Shown here: piece after piece, positions 1-7,540 of the stretch
Layout: each line of letters begins with the position of its first letter
Numbering within the stretch: position 1 is the first letter of the stretch
DNA from: MWBF01 sp040772005
Lineage (GTDB): Bacteria; Chloroflexota; Anaerolineae; CG2-30-64-16
NCBI GenBank assembly: GCA_040772005.1
Contig: JAXGYZ010000004.1
Span: forward strand, 124,001-188,000
DNA: 64,000 nt
Direction of reading: 5' to 3'
Notes under the pieces: generated by a model
What the model was told of the DNA's origin: nothing
Database searches by the model: none
The model's input: only the letters and a program-made list of their open reading frames with translations
Translations under genes and position numbers: made by a program

Positions 1-437
1 ACGACCTGGCGGGCTTCCGGGAGCTGCGGAACGCCACCGCGCTGCCCATCGAGGTGGACGAAAGCGCGTACAGCCTGTCCATGGTGCACCTGATCCTCAA
101 ACACGACGCCGCGGATATCATCAACACGAAATGCGCCAAAGCGGGCGGGATCAAGGGGGTCACGGAGTGGGCCGCGGTCGCCGAGGCGGCGCAGCGGCCG
201 ATCGTCATCGGCACCGAGTGGGGGCTGGGCCTGAAGGTCGCCGCGAAGCTGCACCTGGCCGCGGCGCTCAAGAATGCAGACCCCGTGGTGGAGTTCACCG
301 AGATGATGATCCACGAGCTGCTGCTGCGGGAACCGCTGCGGCTGGAAGACGGCTATCTCCGCGTCCCCACGGGGCCGGGGCTGGGGTGGGAACTCGACGA
401 AGAAAAGATCGAGGCGTTCAGGACACGCGAATCTTGA
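1..437 (+). CDS. Enolase-superfamily (mandelate racemase/muconate lactonizing-like) enzyme, C-terminal part
   Basis: The reading frame is open from the left edge (first full codon at position 3) to a TGA at 435-437, so only the last 144 residues are visible. The visible part is the end of the TIM barrel of an enolase-superfamily enzyme: PIEVDES carries a metal-ligand type acidic pair, NTKCAKAGGI carries the Lys/Gly-Gly-Ile region of muconate-lactonizing-like members, and GTEWGLG is the late-barrel strand. The family abstracts a proton alpha to a carboxylate with Mg2+ and acts on sugar acids, dipeptides or lactones. The substrate cannot be assigned because the N-terminal capping domain is outside the window. 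Confidence 0.85.
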   Translation, partial: DLAGFRELRNATALPIEVDESAYSLSMVHLILKHDAADIINTKCAKAGGIKGVTEWAAVAEAAQRPIVIGTEWGLGLKVAAKLHLAAALKNADPVVEFTEMMIHELLLREPLRLEDGYLRVPTGPGLGWELDEEKIEAFRTRES

Positions 438-731
438 CTTTGTGGTGCTCGCGACGATAATTCCAATAGGAAACACCACGACAAGAGATTCAAGTTGGTC
501 GTGGCAGAAGCTGCCTGGGAGGCACAACCGGCGCCCGATACGGCGATGGCGGTACGCGTGGCTGCTGATGAAAAGATGTTGCAGCAGCAAGTCAGGCAAG
601 CCGGCAGGCGTTGGGATGCGCAGCGGAGGGTGTGGAGCTTGCGCTACGAGCGAGTCATTGCGCTCGGCTTGCAGGAACACGTAATCGGGCGCTGGGAAGG
701 GACGAGCCAGGATGCACGTCCTGGCTCGTGA
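438..731 (+). pseudogene. Relic of a transposon-associated small hypothetical protein
   Basis: The frame directly after the enolase stop stays open for 97 codons but has no ATG or GTG start near its beginning; the first possible start is TTG at 495. The C-terminal half contains QQVRQAGRRWD, RRVWSLRYERV and IALGLQEHVI. From memory, this pattern (VKxAGGRWD...VWxLRYDxVxALGLxDRI) belongs to short hypothetical proteins found beside transposase genes. The N-terminus seems eroded or replaced, and no transposase or terminal inverted repeat is visible. Family recognition is from memory; a search would settle it. Confidence 0.45.
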
Positions 732-735
732 ATCG

Positions 736-781
736 CATGTATCTACATGTATATGGTATATATCTATATGTAGATATATAT
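736..781. repeat. AT-rich nested inverted repeats upstream of the metalloprotease gene
   Basis: A very AT-rich block in an otherwise GC-rich region. CATGTA (736-741) pairs with TACATG (744-749), and TATCTACAT (740-748) pairs with ATGTAGATA (768-776). A further ATATCTA/TAGATAT pair overlaps the second half. Nested ATGT/ACAT dyads of this kind resemble operators of dimeric repressors such as the PadR type, and the block lies just upstream of a CATAAT -10-like hexamer (785-790) and the gene starting at 848. It could instead be a scar of an inserted element. Confidence 0.5.
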
Positions 782-847
782 GCGGCATAATCAATAGCTA
801 GGCGTAGCAATGATCTGGGCACGCGATCGTGAAGAGGCGGCGTCACC

Positions 848-1945
848 ATGTCTGAGCTAGATCTTGAACTTTCAATCTGGGTGGAGGAAGAAGAGCTCGG
901 CAAAGGCAAAGTAATAGAACACGAGGGCGAGCGTTATGAAGTGAAGATTCCCAAAGAAATCCATGAAGTGGTGACGGTTCGGCTTAGCGGACTCGGAAAA
1001 ACGGAGGGCAATAGGACAGGGAGTCTCCTACTCCATGTTCGGCTTAACAAAGGAGCTGACATCAGAAAAAGCCTTTGGCTCTCCGAAACGTCTGCCAGAA
1101 ATGGGACAGATAAGGTGCTGCGAATTGACAAGGAAAAGAAAATCCGAATCCTGATTCCGGAGAAAAGCCGTGATGGCTTAGTCCTCCGCCTAAGAGGATT
1201 GGGCCAAAAACCAGCGTTTAGATGGGGTCGGCCATTCCTCCACCGAAAGAGAGGGAACCTGCTGGTCAAGCTATGTGTTTACCCGGATGACATTACGCCA
1301 GCGTACGGATCATTCGAAAATCTTAGCACCGATGAAATGGCTTTGGAGGGTTGGGTATATCGAAAGATCGATGAAATCAGCTACAAAATGGGCGAGTCTT
1401 CTTTTGTCCTCAATCCAATTCGGGCCGATACCGTTGCGGATCTATTCAATGAGTATGGTTGGAGAGGGATTTTTGATGCTCTCGTCGGTCACTTGAAGCT
1501 AACCCATCTCAGGATAACGCTCAAGACCTCTGATTCTAGTGCTTTGCCAGGTGAGTGTCAGAAAACAACCACCTTTCGCAACCTCACGCCTGAGGCATCA
1601 AGCTATGTGGTAACGATCAATAGCAAGTTTTTAGACAATCCGTTTTCTATTGCAGCCATCATGGCGCATGAATTGTGTCATGTGGTGTATTACGAAAGAC
1701 TTGATGATGGGCTTCAGTCGGTTCTATCCTCCCTTCCATCTGAAAAGCCATCCGTATGGAGTCCTAAGGCTGAAAAGGATCTTCGAGAATTGGAGCGTAC
1801 GGTTGATCTCTTGGTGTTCATGTTCAAGCTTGGCGAATTCCAACTCCGTACGTCCAGAGATAGGCGACTTACACTTGGGTATTTCAACCAAGTCGTATTC
1901 GAGAGGATTCAGGTGATCGTTTCAAGGAAGCGGAGCTCATTCTGA
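848..1945 (+). CDS. DnaJ-C-like tandem domains fused to an HExxH zinc metallopeptidase domain
   Basis: A 365-residue protein without signal peptide or membrane segment, so probably cytoplasmic. Residues ~20-75 and ~88-150 each look like a DnaJ C-terminal peptide-binding domain: a VKIPKEI or ILIPEKS strand, then VRLSGLG or LRLRGLG, then a GSLLLHVRL or GNLLVKL strand. Residues 265-360 are zincin-like: HELCH (274-278) gives two His ligands and a catalytic Glu, and E316-R-T-V-D320 is a gluzincin-type third ligand. There is no J-domain. GC content is visibly lower than in the neighbours and an attC-like site follows at 2004, so it looks like an acquired cassette gene. A GAGG ribosome site lies 10 nt before the ATG. 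The domain reading is mine; substrate and partner are unknown. Confidence 0.72.
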   Translation: MSELDLELSIWVEEEELGKGKVIEHEGERYEVKIPKEIHEVVTVRLSGLGKTEGNRTGSLLLHVRLNKGADIRKSLWLSETSARNGTDKVLRIDKEKKIRILIPEKSRDGLVLRLRGLGQKPAFRWGRPFLHRKRGNLLVKLCVYPDDITPAYGSFENLSTDEMALEGWVYRKIDEISYKMGESSFVLNPIRADTVADLFNEYGWRGIFDALVGHLKLTHLRITLKTSDSSALPGECQKTTTFRNLTPEASSYVVTINSKFLDNPFSIAAIMAHELCHVVYYERLDDGLQSVLSSLPSEKPSVWSPKAEKDLRELERTVDLLVFMFKLGEFQLRTSRDRRLTLGYFNQVVFERIQVIVSRKRSSF

Positions 1946-2003
1946 AGCCGGAGTTCCCATCATGGATGCGGGGCGCGTTTTGTCGGTCTACTTTTTGGAC
2001 CTT

Positions 2004-2097
2004 GCCTAACACTGCTTGCACCTGGTGCCTGCGGCGGTGAGGTCAGGGGTCGCGAAAGTGTGTGAGCCGCAGGCGCAGGTAAACCGGGCCGTTAGGC
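2004..2097 (+). other. attC-like integron recombination site
   Basis: The 94-bp segment starts with GCCTAAC (2004-2010, the RYYYAAC core) and ends with GTTAGGC (2091-2097, the GTTRRRY core); the two are exact reverse complements. Inside, ACCTGGTGCCTGCGGC near the left pairs imperfectly with GCCGCAGGCGCAGGT near the right, leaving unpaired bases as expected for the folded bottom strand of attC. The preceding gene ends 58 nt upstream and the next gene begins 20 nt downstream, which is the usual cassette spacing. No integrase gene is present in the window. Confidence 0.72.
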
Positions 2098-2117
2098 CAC
2101 AAAGAAGGAACAGCGCG

Positions 2118-2459
2118 ATGCCTCGATACTTGATTTCGTTTGATGACGGCGCGATGGACCACATTCCCGATGAAGATTGGGCGGCGGTAGGTGAAGCGTC
2201 ACACAAGGTGGTTCGGGAGGCTAAGGCCGCAGGGGTCTGGATTTTCGGCGGCGGTGTCCAGCGCCAGCAAGCGACCATTGTTGCGACAGACGGGACCATC
2301 TCAGGCGGACCCGTGCCGGAGACAAAGGCGGTGATCGGCGGGTTTTCGATCATCGAGGCGCCGTCACTTGAGGAGGCGCTGGTTTGGGCCGCCAGGATCG
2401 CCGCTGCCTGCCGGTGCGCACAGGAGGTCCGTGAGATCATGTTCGACCCGGAGTCCTGA
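2118..2459 (+). CDS. YCII/DGPF-domain protein
   Basis: A 113-residue cytoplasmic protein of the YCII-related (DGPF) family, which has a ferredoxin-like alpha/beta fold and is often encoded beside ECF sigma factors; its reaction is unknown. The N-terminal strand PRYLISFDDGA, a helical middle, the FGGGV hairpin and the strand VIGGFSIIEAPSLEEALVWA are typical. I chose ATG 2118 over the earlier in-frame start at 2016 because AAGGA (2105-2109) lies 8 nt upstream and because the earlier start would read through the attC-like site. Its position just after that site suggests it arrived, or was exposed, as an integron cassette gene, but no second attC is visible after its stop. Confidence 0.8.
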   Translation: MPRYLISFDDGAMDHIPDEDWAAVGEASHKVVREAKAAGVWIFGGGVQRQQATIVATDGTISGGPVPETKAVIGGFSIIEAPSLEEALVWAARIAAACRCAQEVREIMFDPES

Positions 2460-2502
2460 TTGAGCCGGGAGCGGGTTTCTACAACTGCCCGCGCGATCGT
2501 CT

Positions 2503-3843
2503 CTACGCCGGTATGGCCGGGTAACTTTGCAGCATCCCCGCCTGACGCATTGTCGCCTCCACGTCGTCGAGTTCCAGCGGCGCAGCGGCCGTGAAGTTCT
2601 CGAACCCATCCTCGGTGATGAGCAGCGTGTCCTCCGACCGGATGTACAACTGCTCTTCGGGCACGCGCAGCGTCGGATCCAGCGTGAGCACGACCCCCGG
2701 CTGGAGCGGCTTGCCGCGATAGTGGCCCACGTCATGCACTGCCATGCCGACCGGATGCGTCATGTGATACGCCCACCGGAGCGCGTCGCGCGCGCCCTGT
2801 TCGTAGACCGGTTTCGACCAGCGCGTAGATTCGACCACGGCCCGCATCCGCTCGGCCGCCTCCGCCGTAATCTGCTCCGCAGTCACGCCGGGCCGGATGA
2901 GAGCGAGAAACGCCTTGTGATACTCCACCACGAAGCCGTATAGCTCGCGCTGCACGTCGCTGTACCGTCCGTTGACCGGCCACATGCGGCCGATGTCGCT
3001 GGTGTAGTAGCGGTAGTCGGGGGCGCAGTCCACCAGGACGAGGTCGCCGTCCATGAGCTGCGCGTTGTTCGCCCGGTAGTGGCCGAAGCGGATGTTGGCG
3101 CCGCTCGCGATGATCGCGCGATACCCCGCGTCGCGTGCGCCGTTGACCAGGTAGGTGTAGCGCATCACCGCGTCCAGTTGATGCTCCCAGGCGCCGGGCC
3201 GGGTCGAACGCAGCGCCTCGATGACCCCCAGCGCGCTGAGCTTGCCGGCCATCCGTAGCAGCTCGGCTTCACGCGGACTCTTGATGAACCGCAGTTCGTT
3301 CAGGATGGGCGTGAGGTCCCGGATCTCGGCCGCGGGACAGCGCTGGTGCAGCAGCGCGACGAACCAGCGCATCCGATCCGGCCGGCCGTCCCACGGATCC
3401 GAGAACACCTCGCGTTGCGCGGCCGCCAGGGTGTCCCAGCTCATCAGCGCGCCTTCCGCCATGCGCAGCAGCGTATAGAGCACCTTCGCCCCATCGACAA
3501 AGCGGCTCAACTCCTCGATGCCATGCACCGCATCCACGCCGGTCAGGGCACGCGCCGTCTCAGCATTGTCCGCCGAGAGGAGCTCGCCCTCGTTCTCCAC
3601 CCGCTGTCGCGATTGATGCGGCAGGAACAACGCGCACGTCTGCGAACGGCCATCCAGCAGCAGGTACGCGTGGGGTGTCTCGACGCCGCAGAGGTAGTAG
3701 AAGTCGTTCGTCTGCCGGAAAAGGTCGTGGCTGCTCTCCTTCTCCGCGCCCTGGATCAGGGCCACCGCATCGCTGCCGATGGCGTCAAGGACGCGCCTGC
3801 GCCGGCCGGCCAGTTCGTCAGGGGTGAAGTCTTGCTGAAACAT
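2503..3843 (-). CDS. pepP: Xaa-Pro aminopeptidase (M24B)
   Basis: A 446-residue M24 metallopeptidase that removes N-terminal residues preceding proline. Residues 1-175 form the creatinase-N/AMP-N domain and ~185-425 the pita-bread catalytic domain. Metal ligands expected from the family are D272 and D283 (VDCAPDYRYYTSDIGR), H363 (THPVGMAVH) and E404 (YIRSEDT). The fourth, normally Glu in an EPG motif, is Asp389 here (LTLDPT), an unusual conservative change. Gene order with the M42 peptidase upstream on the same strand suggests a shared role in peptide turnover. Its 3' end converges with the YCII gene with only 43 nt between them. Confidence 0.9.
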   Translation of the reverse strand: MFQQDFTPDELAGRRRRVLDAIGSDAVALIQGAEKESSHDLFRQTNDFYYLCGVETPHAYLLLDGRSQTCALFLPHQSRQRVENEGELLSADNAETARALTGVDAVHGIEELSRFVDGAKVLYTLLRMAEGALMSWDTLAAAQREVFSDPWDGRPDRMRWFVALLHQRCPAAEIRDLTPILNELRFIKSPREAELLRMAGKLSALGVIEALRSTRPGAWEHQLDAVMRYTYLVNGARDAGYRAIIASGANIRFGHYRANNAQLMDGDLVLVDCAPDYRYYTSDIGRMWPVNGRYSDVQRELYGFVVEYHKAFLALIRPGVTAEQITAEAAERMRAVVESTRWSKPVYEQGARDALRWAYHMTHPVGMAVHDVGHYRGKPLQPGVVLTLDPTLRVPEEQLYIRSEDTLLITEDGFENFTAAAPLELDDVEATMRQAGMLQSYPAIPA

Positions 3844-3867
3844 GGGGGGTCCTCTAATCTGGGGGCG

Positions 3868-4899
3868 CTACGCGGCCAACTCGTGCGCGTGCTCAGCGAA
3901 TGCGGCCAGCAGCGCGGATGTGGCCCGCACATCATCCATGTGGGCCAGCTGGACGGTCGAGTGCATGTAGCGCGTCGGCGCGCCGATGGTCGTGCTGAGT
4001 GCGCCGAGCTTCGTCCGCTGGATCGCCGAGGCGTCGGTGCCTCCGCCGATGTTGCGCTGGAAGGGGATGCCCGCGCGCCGGCACAGTTCGACGAGGAAGC
4101 GGACCAGGTGCGGGCTGCCCAACGTCAGCCGATCCATGACATAGATGCCCGTGCCCTGCCCCAGGGTGCAATGCTTCTCGTGATCGGCGATGTTCGGCAC
4201 GTCCCAGGCCAGGCTGCCGTCGATGGCGATGCCGAAGTCCGGTTCGATCGCATAGGCCGCCATCGGCGCGCCGCGCACGCCCAGCTCCTCCTGCACCGTG
4301 CTGACGGCATACACATCCACCTCGGTCGGGCCCAGGCGCTTCATGGCCTCGATCATGCAGTACACGCCGAGCCGGTCATCGAAGTTCCGGCCGGTGATTA
4401 CCTGGTCGTTCAGATAACGGAAATCCTGGTCGAGGCTGATCACGTCGCCGATTTCGACGTTGGCCGCCACCTCATCCCGCGGCAAGGCCAGGTCAATGTA
4501 GAGATCCGCCAGCTCCGGCGCTTTCGGCGGCTCGCCGCTCTGCTTCGATCCCAGGATGCGGGGCGCGATCACACCGTGCATCTGCCGCCGGCCATGCACG
4601 ATGACCCGCTGGGCAATCAGATTACAGGCATCGAATCCGCCCACCGGAGTGAAGCGAATGAAGCCGTCTGCATCGATGTGCGTGACCATCAGGCCGATTT
4701 CATCCACGTGCGCGGCGAACATGACCTTGCGCGCCTTCTCATTCCCGGCGGCAGCGCGTTTCAGCCCGATGACATTCCCGACGCGGTCGCGCCAAACCTT
4801 GTCGCACACGCCTTCCAGTTCGGCCATGACGAGCCGTTGGACCTCATCTTCGAAACCCGACACGCCGGGGATCGTGCACAACGTCTCCAACAAGTCCAT
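3868..4899 (-). CDS. M42 family aminopeptidase (FrvX/glutamyl aminopeptidase-like)
   Basis: A 343-residue dinuclear-metal aminopeptidase of family M42, cytoplasmic and usually a tetrahedral dodecamer. The expected sites are present in order: AAHVDEIGLMV with the first His/Asp ligands, the bridging Asp in NFDDRLG, the catalytic Glu pair in VQEELGVRG, the Asp in AIDGSLAWD, GGGTDASAIQ, and the last His in YMHSTVQLAH. It lies 24 nt upstream of pepP on the same strand and is probably co-transcribed, giving a two-peptidase unit. Exact specificity within M42 cannot be read from sequence alone. Confidence 0.9.
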   Translation of the reverse strand: MDLLETLCTIPGVSGFEDEVQRLVMAELEGVCDKVWRDRVGNVIGLKRAAAGNEKARKVMFAAHVDEIGLMVTHIDADGFIRFTPVGGFDACNLIAQRVIVHGRRQMHGVIAPRILGSKQSGEPPKAPELADLYIDLALPRDEVAANVEIGDVISLDQDFRYLNDQVITGRNFDDRLGVYCMIEAMKRLGPTEVDVYAVSTVQEELGVRGAPMAAYAIEPDFGIAIDGSLAWDVPNIADHEKHCTLGQGTGIYVMDRLTLGSPHLVRFLVELCRRAGIPFQRNIGGGTDASAIQRTKLGALSTTIGAPTRYMHSTVQLAHMDDVRATSALLAAFAEHAHELAA

Positions 4900-4932
4900 T
4901 GACGCACCCTTTCGCGGGATCGGCGACGACGA

Positions 4933-5808
4933 TCAGCCCTTCGCCCGGCTGCGCAGCCGGCGGATCAGCCAGCGCAGCGCCAGCACCAGCAGCACGATGG
5001 GCAGCGCAATCAGGATGAGCAGCGGCAGCACGTAAATGATGATCCAGATGATGGCCTCACCGAGGAACTGGATCGAATTGACGAGCGCCCGGCCCGCCGC
5101 CTTGAGCGTTTCGAGCGGCCGCCAGCCCGGCTCCACGACCGGCTTCGCCAGCACATCGGGGATGAGTTCGAGGTTGATCGTCGCCAGCGCGGTCATCGTG
5201 CCGAGATACTGCATCCGCCCTTTAACCTGCTCGATCTCGCCCCGTATGCGCGCCAGCTCCCGGTAGACGGCCAGGATGTCTTCCGCGCTCTGCGTCCGCT
5301 CGCGCACCTCGGTCAGCAGCGTGCGCAGCTCCAACTCGGTCGCTTCCAGGTTGGTCAGTTGGGCGGTCAGGTCGCTGAACTCCTCGGTCACATCCTCCCC
5401 GCGGATGTTCTCCGTCTCCACGCGCACTGCATAGCTCTTGAGCGCGGCAAGCGTCGCATCCAACTGCGCGGCGGGCACGCGCACGGTCATCCGGGCGCGC
5501 ACCTGCTCGCCCTCGCGCCAGGCGCTCGCATCCGCAATGTAGCCGTCAAGGCTGGTCACCAGATCGCTCACGGCATCGCGCACCTGCTCCGTGTCGGTCA
5601 CGACCAGGCTCAGGTCCACCGTGCGAATAATCATCCGGGCAGCCACACTCGCATCGCCCTGCTGCCCGCCGAAATCGGCTTCACCCGCGACCGGCTCCTG
5701 CGGCGCCGCGGCCGGCGCCTCGGATGCGGTGTTGGCGGCCCTGGGCGGAGCCGCGCAGGCCACCACCAGCCCCAACAACAATACAAGACCCATGATAGCT
5801 CGTTTCAT
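4933..5808 (-). CDS. DUF4349 membrane lipoprotein
   Basis: A 291-residue exported protein. MKRAIMGLVLLLGLVVAC is a lipoprotein signal with Cys at position 18. A low-complexity linker follows, then the DUF4349 core (from RMIIRTVDLSLVV to about residue 240), which contains a long coiled-coil region (VTEEFSDLTAQLTNLE through GEIEQVKGRMQYL). One membrane helix (IIWIIIYVLPLLILIALPIV) and a basic tail close the protein. I chose ATG 5808 rather than the longer start at 5913 because GGAGGAG lies just upstream and the lipobox then fits. Function of the family is unknown; it is probably anchored at both ends in the membrane. Confidence 0.85.
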   Translation of the reverse strand: MKRAIMGLVLLLGLVVACAAPPRAANTASEAPAAAPQEPVAGEADFGGQQGDASVAARMIIRTVDLSLVVTDTEQVRDAVSDLVTSLDGYIADASAWREGEQVRARMTVRVPAAQLDATLAALKSYAVRVETENIRGEDVTEEFSDLTAQLTNLEATELELRTLLTEVRERTQSAEDILAVYRELARIRGEIEQVKGRMQYLGTMTALATINLELIPDVLAKPVVEPGWRPLETLKAAGRALVNSIQFLGEAIIWIIIYVLPLLILIALPIVLLVLALRWLIRRLRSRAKG

Positions 5809-5902
5809 GGCTTCTCCTCCACGCTTGCGCGAGCAGCCAGCAAATACTGGTTGCAAGAAAGAGACGTGAACGTGCAGTCGGCGGTTCCCCGACAATACGA
5901 TG

Positions 5903-6640
5903 TTACCAGCCAAAGGCCAGCCGGTTAATCAGCCGTTCGGGCAGGTGCGCGGTGCGCATGTGCGCCTGCGTGACCTCGATGGGGTAGGCCACGCGGCGGG
6001 CCTCCCACGTCGCGGCATCGGTGTCCAGGATGGCGTAGGCAGACCGGGGATCGTTGTCGCGCGGCTGGCCCACGCTGCCGGGATTCAGAATGATGCGCCA
6101 ACCGTCGCCCAGCACAATGCGCTTACCGAACACCGGCACGAGCGCACGCACCTTGTGGTCAGACTCGGACTGAACGTAGAGCATGGGTATGTGCGTGTGG
6201 CCGACCAGGCAAAAAGGCGTCGAGAAGTTGTCGAAGTTGGCTGTCGCAATCGAGGGATACAGGATGTATTCCCACACCGGATCGCGGGGGCTGCCGTGCG
6301 TCAGCGTGAACGCGCCCTGCACGAGCGGCTGAGAGGGCAGGCTGCCCAGCCAGGCCATGTTCTCCGCGCTGAGCTGCTCGCGCGTCCAGAGCACCGCGCG
6401 CTTTGCTTCGGGGTTGAAGTCATCCACGTCCATGCGGCTCAACGCGGCCCAGTCATGGTTGCCCACGACCGCGGTCGCACCGAGCTCGCGGATGCGCGCG
6501 ACGCACTCGTCCGGCTCCGGACCGTAGCCGACCGTGTCACCCAGGCACCAGACCGCGTCGTATTCGCCCGCCGCATCCGCCAAGACCGCTTCGAGCGCGG
6601 CCAGGTTGGCATGAACATCCGAGATAATCAGTACGCGCAT
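5903..6640 (-). CDS. Calcineurin-like metallophosphoesterase (YfcE-like)
   Basis: A 245-residue dinuclear-metal phosphoesterase. Motifs in order are DVHAN (D-x-H), GDTVGYG (GD), GNHDW (GNH[E/D]), a late TLTHGSP and VGHTHIP (GHTH), which together form the active site. Such YfcE/diadenosine-tetraphosphatase-type proteins hydrolyse phosphodiesters or phosphoproteins, and the true substrate is not evident. Start: ATG 6640 is preferred over GTG 6649 because AGGAG (6649-6653) sits 8 nt upstream. The gene precedes the DUF4349 lipoprotein gene in the same direction with a 94-nt gap. Confidence 0.88.
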   Translation of the reverse strand: MRVLIISDVHANLAALEAVLADAAGEYDAVWCLGDTVGYGPEPDECVARIRELGATAVVGNHDWAALSRMDVDDFNPEAKRAVLWTREQLSAENMAWLGSLPSQPLVQGAFTLTHGSPRDPVWEYILYPSIATANFDNFSTPFCLVGHTHIPMLYVQSESDHKVRALVPVFGKRIVLGDGWRIILNPGSVGQPRDNDPRSAYAILDTDAATWEARRVAYPIEVTQAHMRTAHLPERLINRLAFGW

Positions 6641-6706
6641 GCATGACACTCCTGAGTTCGATCCAATCGACTCATGTTACCACAGCTTCTGCCCAACGCA
6701 GAACAC

Positions 6707-6753
6707 AAACCCGGTTTTTGTGCGAAGCGCAGCTTCGCCGAGAAACCGGGTTT
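6707..6753. repeat. Palindromic AAACCCGG...CCGGGTTT element
   Basis: AAACCCGG (6707-6714) pairs with CCGGGTTT (6746-6753), with an inner GCGAAGC/GCTTCGC stem. It forms the first half of a 363-bp gap between the metallophosphoesterase and tsaE genes. The compact stem-loop looks like a dispersed intergenic palindrome rather than a terminator, since no T-tract follows. Confidence 0.6.
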
Positions 6754-6803
6754 CTAACGATTCGGTTACCCACCAGGGCGGTTTCATAGTGCGCCAGGTG
6801 AAC

Positions 6804-6915
6804 CCGCCTGGCAACTGAAGTTGCGGCTACCCTTGCGAAGTCTGCCTACGCAGACTGGAACTAACCGGCGTAGGCCGGTTTCGTAGGGGTAGCCGCAGTT
6901 TCAACTGCCAGGTGG
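6804..6915. repeat. 112-bp composite palindromic repeat
   Basis: An outer arm beginning CCGCCTGGCAACTGAAG (6804-6832) pairs with one ending TTCAACTGCCAGGTGG (6887-6915). Inside are two smaller palindromes, AGTCTGC-CTAC-GCAGACT and ACCGGC-GTAG-GCCGGT. This is a non-coding, clover-shaped structure of REP/MITE type. It occupies most of the rest of the gap before tsaE. Confidence 0.7.
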
Positions 6916-6963
6916 AAGGCCCGATTGCAACATGACTTCGCCCTGGTTACCCACGGCTTAATC

Positions 6964-6992
6964 TTGGTCCGCACCCGCACTCTTGGTATAAT
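6964..6992 (+). promoter_or_regulatory. Promoter of the tsaE operon, nearly leaderless
   Basis: TTGGTC (6964-6969), a 17-nt spacer and a perfect TATAAT (6987-6992). The expected transcription start falls near 6999, only about 5 nt before ATG 7004, so the transcript would have almost no 5' leader, and no ribosome site precedes the gene. Confidence 0.65.
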
Positions 6993-7003
6993 AGCCGCCG
7001 ACT

Positions 7004-7540
7004 ATGCAAATGAAACCGTGGACCATCATCACGCACAGCGCCGCAGCCACGCAGGCGCTCGCTGCGCGCCTGGGCCGCGCACTCGCTGCCGCACACCCGG
7101 ACGCGGGCGCAGTCCTGGCCCTGTCGGGCGACCTCGGCACAGGCAAGACCACGTTCGTGCAGGGGCTCGCATCGGGGCTCGGCATCACCGCACCCATCAC
7201 CAGCCCGACCTTCGTCCTGGTCAACCGCTACCGGCTGCCCGACGGCCGGCGCCTCCACCACGCGGACTGCTACCGGCTCAAGGATGCCCCGCTGGAAATG
7301 TGGGACATCGGCCTGGATGACCTGCTCGCCGGCGACGATATCGTCGTCATCGAGTGGGCCGACCGCATCCCCGGCCTGCTGCCCGACGACCATCTCGAGG
7401 TCGCGTTCACCTACGTGGATGACACCCAGCGCAGCCTCACCTTCACCCCGCACGGCGCAGCCTGGGCTGAATTGCTGGCGCACCTGCAAGCCGCGGCAGA
7501 GAGCGGCCTGCCGGAGACCCTCGATGCTCCTTGCCATTGA
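7004..7540 (+). CDS. tsaE: tRNA threonylcarbamoyladenosine biosynthesis ATPase TsaE
   Basis: A 178-residue P-loop protein needed to make the t6A modification at A37 of ANN-decoding tRNAs. Walker A is GDLGTGKTT (residues 42-50), followed by SPTFVLVNRY and the DCYRL and VVIEWADRI motifs typical of TsaE/YjeE. In the cell it works with TsaB and TsaD. It is the first gene of a tsaE-tsaB-rimI-udg-rnj run, and its 3' end overlaps tsaB by 17 nt, indicating coupled translation. It is longer than the usual ~150 residues by a C-terminal tail. Confidence 0.95.
   Translation: MQMKPWTIITHSAAATQALAARLGRALAAAHPDAGAVLALSGDLGTGKTTFVQGLASGLGITAPITSPTFVLVNRYRLPDGRRLHHADCYRLKDAPLEMWDIGLDDLLAGDDIVVIEWADRIPGLLPDDHLEVAFTYVDDTQRSLTFTPHGAAWAELLAHLQAAAESGLPETLDAPCH

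Noticed and set aside
438..2459. Complete integron with integrase
   Set aside because: Only one attC-like site and no tyrosine recombinase frame are visible in the window.
2460..2502. Second attC after the YCII gene
   Set aside because: No RYYYAAC/GTTRRRY pair or inner palindrome is present before the pepP stop.
3346..4902. Long plus-strand open frame opposite the two peptidase genes
   Set aside because: It is antisense to clear M24 and M42 enzymes, and its His/Arg/Gln-rich translation shows no domain; typical high-GC shadow.
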